Positions 58,597-64,000 of a stretch of DNA of 64,000 bases are shown here, piece after piece; the first letter of the stretch is position 1, and each line of letters opens with the position of its first letter. The notes beneath the pieces were generated by a model that saw only the letters and a program-made list of their open reading frames with translations, searched no databases and was not told where the DNA came from. The DNA is from Winogradskyella arenosi (GTDB taxonomy: Bacteria > Bacteroidota > Bacteroidia > Flavobacteriales > Flavobacteriaceae): contig NZ_QPJO01000001.1 in the NCBI RefSeq assembly GCF_003337305.1, positions 831,203-895,202 of the forward strand. The letters are read 5' to 3'. Position numbers and translations under genes: made by a program.

Positions 58597-60273
58597 ATGA
58601 AAAAACTATTTTTATTAACCTTAATCCTAATCGCTTTGAGTTGTAAAAACAATGATACGGAACACAAGGTTGCTGTTGCAGAGCCAGAACAAACTATTGA
58701 AACACCTTTTGTTTGGGAAGGTGCTAACCTCTATTTTTTATTAACGGATCGGTTTAATAATGGAGATCCTACTAACGATGTTAATTTTGATAGGACAGAA
58801 ACTCCAGGGAAATTGAGAGGTTTTGAAGGGGGAGACCTTAAAGGTATTACTCAAAAAATTAAAGAAGGCTATTTTACCGATTTAGGCATTAATGCCATAT
58901 GGATGACGCCGATTGTAGAGCAAATTCATGGTGGTACTGATGAAGGTACAGGCTTAAGTTATGGATTTCATGGCTATTGGACTAAAGACTGGACGGCTAT
59001 TGACCCTAATTTTGGAACGAAAGCAGATTTACACGAATTGGTAAAAGAAGCCCACGCAAAAGGGATAAGAATTGTTTTAGATGCTGTGATTAATCACACA
59101 GGACCTGTAACGGAAAAAGATCCGGTATGGCCAGAAGAATGGGTAAGGACAGACCAGCAATGTTCATATGATAATTATGATAATACCATTAGCTGTACTT
59201 TGGTTGCAAATCTTCCGGATATAAGAACAGAGCGTAATGAGGATGTCGATTTACCACCGCAATTAGTGGCTAAATGGAAAGCTGAAGGACGCTATGAACA
59301 AGAGGTTAAAGAACTCGATGCGTTTTTTGAGCGTACCGGACATCCACGAGCACCACGCTTTTATATTATGAAGTGGTTAACCGATTATATTACAGAATTT
59401 GGTGTAGATGGTTATAGAGCAGATACCGTAAAACATACGGAAGAATATGTTTGGCAAGAGTTTAAGGTAGAATGTGATTATGCCTTTTCACAATTCAAGA
59501 AAAATAACCCAGATAAAGTACTTGATGATAACCCATTTTATCTGGTTGGTGAAATCTATAATTACGGGGTAAGTAGTGGACAATATTATGATTTTGGAGA
59601 CAAAAAAGTGAATTATTTTAATCCGCCGAGTTTTCAAAGTTTAATTAATTTTGAATTTAAGTACAACGCAAAAGAGAAAAGCTACGAAGCCTTATTTGCC
59701 TATTATTCTGAAATTTTAAAGGATGAATTAAAAGGTTTCGGAACGCTTAATTATTTAAGTTCTCATGACGACGGAAGTCCGTTTGATGCTGAAAGAACAA
59801 CGCCTTATGTTACCGCTAATACATTGTTATTGGCACCGGGAACTTCACAAGTATATTATGGTGATGAATCTGCACGATCTTTGGTGGTAGAGGGGACCCA
59901 GGGCGATGCCACCTTACGTTCGTTTATGAATTGGGAGGCGATTGCTACAGAACCTGAAACAAAAGCCATTTTAACACACTGGCAAAAATTAGGGCAATTT
60001 AGAGCTCAGCACCCTGCAGTTGGGGCCGGTGCGCATCAAATGCTTTCAGAAGCGCCTTATTATTTTTCTAGAAGTTACCAAAAAGGGGATTTCAAGGATA
60101 AGGTGGTTATCGGTTTAGAGCTTAAAAAAGGTAAAAAAGTGATTGATGTTTCTAAGGTCTTTCAAGAACGCGTTATGTTACGTGATGCCTATTCAGGAGA
60201 AACAGCAACTGTAGAAAACGGGACCATTACTTTAGATACAGAATTTGATGTGGTACTTTTGGAAAAGGAATAA
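58597..60273 (+). CDS. GH13 alpha-amylase lipoprotein
   Basis: A 558-residue lipoprotein; the start at 58597 gives 'KKLFLLTLILIALSC' with a proper lipobox, better than the GTG five codons upstream. GH13 signatures: 'NLYFLLTDRFNNGDPTNDV', 'GFEGGDLKGITQKIKEGYFTDLGINAIWMTPIV', 'IVLDAVINHTGP', nucleophile Asp in 'DGYRADTVKHTEE', acid Glu in 'FYLVGEIYNYG', Asp in 'NYLSSHDDGSPFD'. It resembles periplasmic alpha-amylases that release maltose or maltotriose. It is third of three adjacent lipoprotein GH13s in the run 52047-60273. A short hairpin (CCCAC-ATTA-GTGGG) overlaps its ribosome-binding region. Confidence 0.93.
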   Translation: MKKLFLLTLILIALSCKNNDTEHKVAVAEPEQTIETPFVWEGANLYFLLTDRFNNGDPTNDVNFDRTETPGKLRGFEGGDLKGITQKIKEGYFTDLGINAIWMTPIVEQIHGGTDEGTGLSYGFHGYWTKDWTAIDPNFGTKADLHELVKEAHAKGIRIVLDAVINHTGPVTEKDPVWPEEWVRTDQQCSYDNYDNTISCTLVANLPDIRTERNEDVDLPPQLVAKWKAEGRYEQEVKELDAFFERTGHPRAPRFYIMKWLTDYITEFGVDGYRADTVKHTEEYVWQEFKVECDYAFSQFKKNNPDKVLDDNPFYLVGEIYNYGVSSGQYYDFGDKKVNYFNPPSFQSLINFEFKYNAKEKSYEALFAYYSEILKDELKGFGTLNYLSSHDDGSPFDAERTTPYVTANTLLLAPGTSQVYYGDESARSLVVEGTQGDATLRSFMNWEAIATEPETKAILTHWQKLGQFRAQHPAVGAGAHQMLSEAPYYFSRSYQKGDFKDKVVIGLELKKGKKVIDVSKVFQERVMLRDAYSGETATVENGTITLDTEFDVVLLEKE

Positions 60274-60300
60274 AACAATTACAGGTTAAGACCAAGACCA

Positions 60301-60333
60301 AGACCTAGCAGGTTTTTCAAACCTAGCAGGTCT
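60301..60333 (+). repeat. Single copy of the hairpin repeat family
   Basis: AGACCTAGCAGGTTT, loop, AAACCTAGCAGGTCT; it has the same arm pattern with AGC internal loop as the tandem array at 58308. It lies in the 192-bp gap before the GH97 gene, where several partial copies of the AGCAGGT word are also seen. Confidence 0.65.
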
Positions 60334-60465
60334 TATTAACAAATTAAAGACCTACCTAACAGGTCTAAATAAAAAGTAACAAATAAACGAAAATGAACCT
60401 ATTAGGTTTTTTGCGTTGATGACAATCAGTAATCCTAAAACTTAGCAGGTCCAAAAAAGATAAAC

Positions 60466-62586
60466 ATGAAAATCTACATTTCAATTTTAGTAATGGCATT
60501 AGCATTAGTCTCGTGCAATTCTGAAGAAAAAAAAGTCACAGCAATCACATCGCCTAATGCTAATGTGAAGGTTAATTTTAATGTCAACACTGAAGGACGA
60601 CCATTTTATACGGTGCAATTCAAAAATAAAACGGTTGTTGATACCTCTTATTTAGGTTTCGAGTTTAAAGATCTGCCGGCATTCCATAAAAATTTCATCA
60701 TAAAAAACACAAGTAGTTCAAGCTTTAATGAAACGTGGCAAATGCCGTGGGGAGAACAGTTAGATGTGGTTAATAACTATAACGAACTTAAGGTTGAACT
60801 TCAAGAAAAGACAAGTCCAGAACGGTTTTTAAACATTGTTTTTAAAGTCTATGATGATGGTTTAGGATTTCGATATGAATTCCCAAAACAAAGTCGCTTA
60901 AAAGGGGAGGTGTATATCACGGAAGAGCACACCGAATTTAACCTTACAGAAGATTATAAAACCTTTTGGATTCCTGGAGATTGGGATATCTACGAGCATT
61001 TATATAACACCACTAAACTGTCTGAAATTGATGCTTTAAAACTTGCTAATCATAAGAATTTAGCACAAACTTACATTCCAGAAAATGCAGTCAATACGCC
61101 AGTAACTATGGTAGGAGGTGACGGCACGCATTTGAGTTTTCATGAAGCGGCTTTAGTTGATTATTCAGGGATGACGTTAAAAGTAGATACCGAAAATCTT
61201 AATCTCGAAAGTCATTTAGTCGGGTCGGAAAATAGAGATTATAAGGTGAAGCGTAGCATGCCATTTAACACGCCTTGGAGGACCATCCAAATAACGGATA
61301 ATGCACCAGATTTAATAGAATCTAAACTGATAGTAAATTTAAACGAACCGAATAAATTAGAGGATGTATCTTGGTTTAAACCTATGAAATATACCGGGGT
61401 TTGGTGGGAAATGCATTTGGGAAAATCATCTTGGGATTATGGTATGACGCAAGATATGAGTACTTGGACGGATGGCGGAACTTCTAATGGAACGCACGGC
61501 GCCAACACCGAAAATGTAAAGCGTTTTATTGATTTTTCAGCAAAACATAATATCGGTGGAGTTTTAGTTGAAGGTTGGAATACAGGTTGGGAACATTGGA
61601 TTGGTTTTGAAGATCGTGAAGGCGTTTTCGATTTTGTAACCACATATCCGGATTATGATATTGATGAAGTGGTCCGTTATGGAAAGGAAAAAGGAGTGGA
61701 TATTATTATGCACCATGAAACTTCTGCAGCTACAGAAACCTATACCAAACAACAAGATACGGCTTTTGCTTTAATGCAGAAGTACGGGATGCATACCGTT
61801 AAAACGGGCTATGTGGGTAAAATTTTACCTAAAGGCGAATATCATCACGGGCAATATATGGTGAATCATTATAATAACACCGTTGAGAAAGCCGCGAAGT
61901 ATCAGGTGGCAATCAATGCCCATGAACCTATTAAAGCTACAGGATTAAGACGTACCTATCCTAATACTATTTCTCGAGAAGGTTTAAGGGGTCAAGAGTT
62001 TAACGCTTGGGCTACCGATGGAGGAAATCCTCCAGAGCACCTTCCTATTGTAGCGTTTACGAGAATGCTGTCGGGACCGATTGATTTTACACCAGGGATT
62101 TTTAATATTAAATTCGATGAATTTAAGAAAGACAATCAGGTGAATACAACTATTGCGCAACAGCTAGCCTTGTATGTGGTGATTTATAGTCCGGTGCAAA
62201 TGGCTGCCGATTTGGTAGAGCATTACGAAGCCAACCCAGGACCTTTACAGTTTATTGAAGATGTTGGTGTCGATTGGGAAACTACTAAAGTCTTAAACGG
62301 TGAAGTGGGCGATTATGTAACCATTGCAAGGAAAGAACGTGGTACGGGCAATTGGTTTATTGGTGGTATTACAGATGAGAATTCTAGAACTATAGACCTA
62401 ACATTAGACTTTTTAGAAGAGAATCAAACCTATGAGGTGCGTATTTACAAGGATGGTGAAAAGGCGCATTGGGATGATAATCCTTTAGATATCGTGATTG
62501 AAAATGTAGTGCTTAAAAAAGATGCAACCTTAACGTTAAAGTTGGCTGAAGGTGGTGGTTTTGCTATGAGTTTAAAAAAGAAATAA
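60466..62586 (+). CDS. susB: GH97 alpha-glucosidase (SusB-like)
   Basis: A 706-residue envelope lipoprotein (N-terminal 'LVMALALVSC' lipobox) of family GH97. The N-terminal beta-sandwich ('QFKNKTVVDTSYLGFEFKDLP', 'YDDGLGFRYEFPKQ') leads to a TIM barrel ('YTGVWWEMHLGKSSWDYGM'). Three Glu-containing motifs match the inverting SusB type: HHETSAATETY (about Glu418), 'NAHEPIKATGLRRTYPN' (about Glu487) and 'SREGLRGQEFNAW'. The C-terminal sandwich contains 'NWFIGGITDENSRTIDLTLDFL'. SusB cleaves alpha-1,4, 1,6 and 1,3-linked gluco-oligosaccharides to glucose. It ends the starch run. Confidence 0.93.
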   Translation: MKIYISILVMALALVSCNSEEKKVTAITSPNANVKVNFNVNTEGRPFYTVQFKNKTVVDTSYLGFEFKDLPAFHKNFIIKNTSSSSFNETWQMPWGEQLDVVNNYNELKVELQEKTSPERFLNIVFKVYDDGLGFRYEFPKQSRLKGEVYITEEHTEFNLTEDYKTFWIPGDWDIYEHLYNTTKLSEIDALKLANHKNLAQTYIPENAVNTPVTMVGGDGTHLSFHEAALVDYSGMTLKVDTENLNLESHLVGSENRDYKVKRSMPFNTPWRTIQITDNAPDLIESKLIVNLNEPNKLEDVSWFKPMKYTGVWWEMHLGKSSWDYGMTQDMSTWTDGGTSNGTHGANTENVKRFIDFSAKHNIGGVLVEGWNTGWEHWIGFEDREGVFDFVTTYPDYDIDEVVRYGKEKGVDIIMHHETSAATETYTKQQDTAFALMQKYGMHTVKTGYVGKILPKGEYHHGQYMVNHYNNTVEKAAKYQVAINAHEPIKATGLRRTYPNTISREGLRGQEFNAWATDGGNPPEHLPIVAFTRMLSGPIDFTPGIFNIKFDEFKKDNQVNTTIAQQLALYVVIYSPVQMAADLVEHYEANPGPLQFIEDVGVDWETTKVLNGEVGDYVTIARKERGTGNWFIGGITDENSRTIDLTLDFLEENQTYEVRIYKDGEKAHWDDNPLDIVIENVVLKKDATLTLKLAEGGGFAMSLKKK

Positions 62587-62624
62587 TAGCACCGAGAATT
62601 CGGTTAAAATGTTCGTTTTTACAT

Positions 62625-62632
62625 TAATTTTG
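62625..62632 (+). promoter_or_regulatory. -7 box upstream of the GAF protein gene
   Basis: TAATTTTG is an exact TAnnTTTG match about 73 bp before the proposed TTG start at 62705. Confidence 0.5.
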
Positions 62633-62704
62633 CGCTGTAATCATAGCACCTAGTTTACGACTAACTTATTTTTCGTAACTTAGGTAAACATCAATAATTT
62701 AGAA

Positions 62705-64000
62705 TTGGACATTAACAATCACATAGAATCCCCTTTTACTATTAAAGTGAGCTTTAATAAAATGTTAGAACGGTATGAAGAATTAATTCATGCCGATAAC
62801 GATTTTATTGCTGGTAACGCTAAACGTGTCCTTGCTATAGCAGAAGAACATCCTATTTTAAGAGAAGGGTTTAGTGAATTTTCTGTGTTTAAAACGCATG
62901 AAAAGGAAATTGAAGGCATTTTACAAGATGCTTTTAATCCGTTGTTAACACAGAATGAAATTAAAACAGCGGCCTTGCCGTTTTATAATTTTGTTTTTAA
63001 TCCATCAGAACGCTTTAAGTCTATTTTAAAATCGGCAGGCGAAGATTTTGAATTAGAGATTAGAAATATGCCTACCGAGCAAACCTATATTATTGCTTGT
63101 AGCATTATTCTTAATTTTTGTTATGGCTATTCCTTAAACTTTAAACGTCCGTTTTTCTACGAAATTCCAGATGAACATGGCGTTATGCATTACTATAAGA
63201 TTTTATATAATGCAGATTTTACCGAAATAAAACCGAAGCCTGGTGCACCAAAAATTACGCAAGCAGACTACGATGAGCTCATTGATAATTTTGATAATAT
63301 TGACTTATGGAAGGAGAAATTTCCGCCTAATAGTTATGAATTTGAAGGCTTTATTATTTCTAACATGTTCGATGTTACGGATGATCAATCGATTTCCAAT
63401 ATTAAATCGGGCTTAATTAAAGAAGTGAAGGGGAAAGATCGAAATTTTCTCAATAATTTCCAAGAGATATTTCGTTCACTTTTAGGCTTAAAATCTATCA
63501 AAGTTGGTTTTTCAATGTATGTTAAAGAAACCGATTCTTTTGAACGTGTTTATGGGGTTGGTGTCAATAGTTATTTGCTTAATGAATTAGAAACGGCCCA
63601 TTGTTCAGATGCACTTTGTAATTGGTCGTATAACCAATTATTGGTGGAAAAAAAGTATTTCTCGGTGTCTGATGTTAAACGGGCATTAGCTAAAAATGAT
63701 AAGCAGCCACCACATATTAAAGTTCTAGATCAGCAGAATATTCAGAGTGCTATTTTTGCGCCTATTGCTAATGAGAACGGTTTAATGGGGATTTTAGAAA
63801 TTGTTTCTGAAAAACCTAAGGTACTAAATAGTATCAATGCGAATAAATTAGAGGACGTTATGCCGTTTATAGAATCGGCTATAGAACGCTCAAAAACGGA
63901 AGAGGCCAATTTAATTGAAGCTGTAATCCAAAAAGAATGTACCTCAATTCATTCTAGTGTGTATTGGAGATTTGTTGAAGAGGCTAAAAGTTATATTAGA
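62705..64000 (+). CDS. GAF domain protein, 3' end beyond the window
   Basis: The frame is open from the stop at 62681 to the window edge, giving 432 residues of an unfinished protein. The N-terminus reads 'NNHIESPFTIKVSFNKMLERYEELI'-like, then a conserved all-helical region, 'GFIISNMFDVTDDQSISNIKSGLI' and two GAF-like segments ('IFAPIANENGLMGILEIVSE', 'EDVMPFIESAIERSKTEEAN'). Proteins of this type in Flavobacteriaceae are soluble signalling proteins of unknown ligand. No ATG precedes the conserved part: TTG 62705 is the likely start, ATG 62762 the alternative. A promoter box is at 62625. Confidence 0.7.
   Translation, partial: MDINNHIESPFTIKVSFNKMLERYEELIHADNDFIAGNAKRVLAIAEEHPILREGFSEFSVFKTHEKEIEGILQDAFNPLLTQNEIKTAALPFYNFVFNPSERFKSILKSAGEDFELEIRNMPTEQTYIIACSIILNFCYGYSLNFKRPFFYEIPDEHGVMHYYKILYNADFTEIKPKPGAPKITQADYDELIDNFDNIDLWKEKFPPNSYEFEGFIISNMFDVTDDQSISNIKSGLIKEVKGKDRNFLNNFQEIFRSLLGLKSIKVGFSMYVKETDSFERVYGVGVNSYLLNELETAHCSDALCNWSYNQLLVEKKYFSVSDVKRALAKNDKQPPHIKVLDQQNIQSAIFAPIANENGLMGILEIVSEKPKVLNSINANKLEDVMPFIESAIERSKTEEANLIEAVIQKECTSIHSSVYWRFVEEAKSYIR

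Overview
The window is chromosomal DNA of a marine-type member of the Flavobacteriaceae (Bacteroidota). Evidence: low G+C; a SusC/SusD/SusE starch locus; two proteins with C-terminal type IX secretion (T9SS) sorting domains; several lipoprotein glycoside hydrolases; and promoters with the Bacteroidota -7 box TAnnTTTG. I see no phage, insertion sequence or CRISPR array.

Layout. 1-7,900 is housekeeping and hypothetical: a TPR protein cut by the window edge, a TonB-C-like lipoprotein, a GT2 plus LPG-synthase-TM pair, an outer-membrane barrel, ruvC, hemW, a cyclase-family hydrolase, a DUF4230 protein and a YjbR protein. 8,000-14,642 is a tightly packed seven-gene signalling operon: single-domain receiver, H-NOX heme/NO sensor, PAS histidine kinase, FIST protein (the NosP-type NO-sensor family), second histidine kinase, Hpt and LytTR response regulator. 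14,643-31,000 looks like its output region: a T9SS surface protein, a TPR/outer-membrane protein, a Wzx/PelG-like flippase, a GT4, a three-gene reverse operon (GT-C-like membrane protein, Ig-like protein, membrane-anchored GH5-like hydrolase), a receiver-GT2 fusion and a degenerate GT2. 31,000-37,040 is mixed: PhnA, a DUF4440-like lipoprotein, DUF4407, an M20 peptidase, tRNA-Leu(UAG) and an MFS exporter. 37,100-62,600 is a complete starch/maltodextrin utilisation locus: GH13-T9SS, susE, susD, susC, a LacI regulator, an SLC45-type MFS, pgmB, GH65 maltose phosphorylase, three more GH13s, GH31 and GH97. The right edge cuts a GAF-type protein.

Main discovery. Six intergenic sites (8004, 14735, 14957, 20587, 21953, 29213) carry a repeated element with core CCATTCGTCTA, one base from the AlgR (LytTR family) core CCGTTCGTC. 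In each site two or three copies recur every 21-22 bp. The last copy always lies 40-41 bp upstream of a TAnnTTTG-like box, whether the site has two or three copies. The sites precede the sensor operon itself, a possible small RNA, the T9SS protein, the flippase, the GT4 and the receiver-GT2. I infer a LytTR regulon through which heme-based NO sensing (H-NOX plus FIST/NosP) controls an undescribed exopolysaccharide and surface-protein programme.

Starch locus logic. SusC/D/E and the surface amylase capture and cut starch. The lipoprotein GH13s, GH31 and GH97 reduce oligosaccharides to maltose and glucose. The SLC45-type carrier imports maltose, GH65 phosphorolyses it to glucose plus beta-glucose-1-phosphate, and PgmB converts the latter to glucose-6-phosphate. 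The LacI regulator probably binds the perfect 18-bp palindrome at 46176-46193. The SusD is unusual in carrying an inserted SusE/F-like module.
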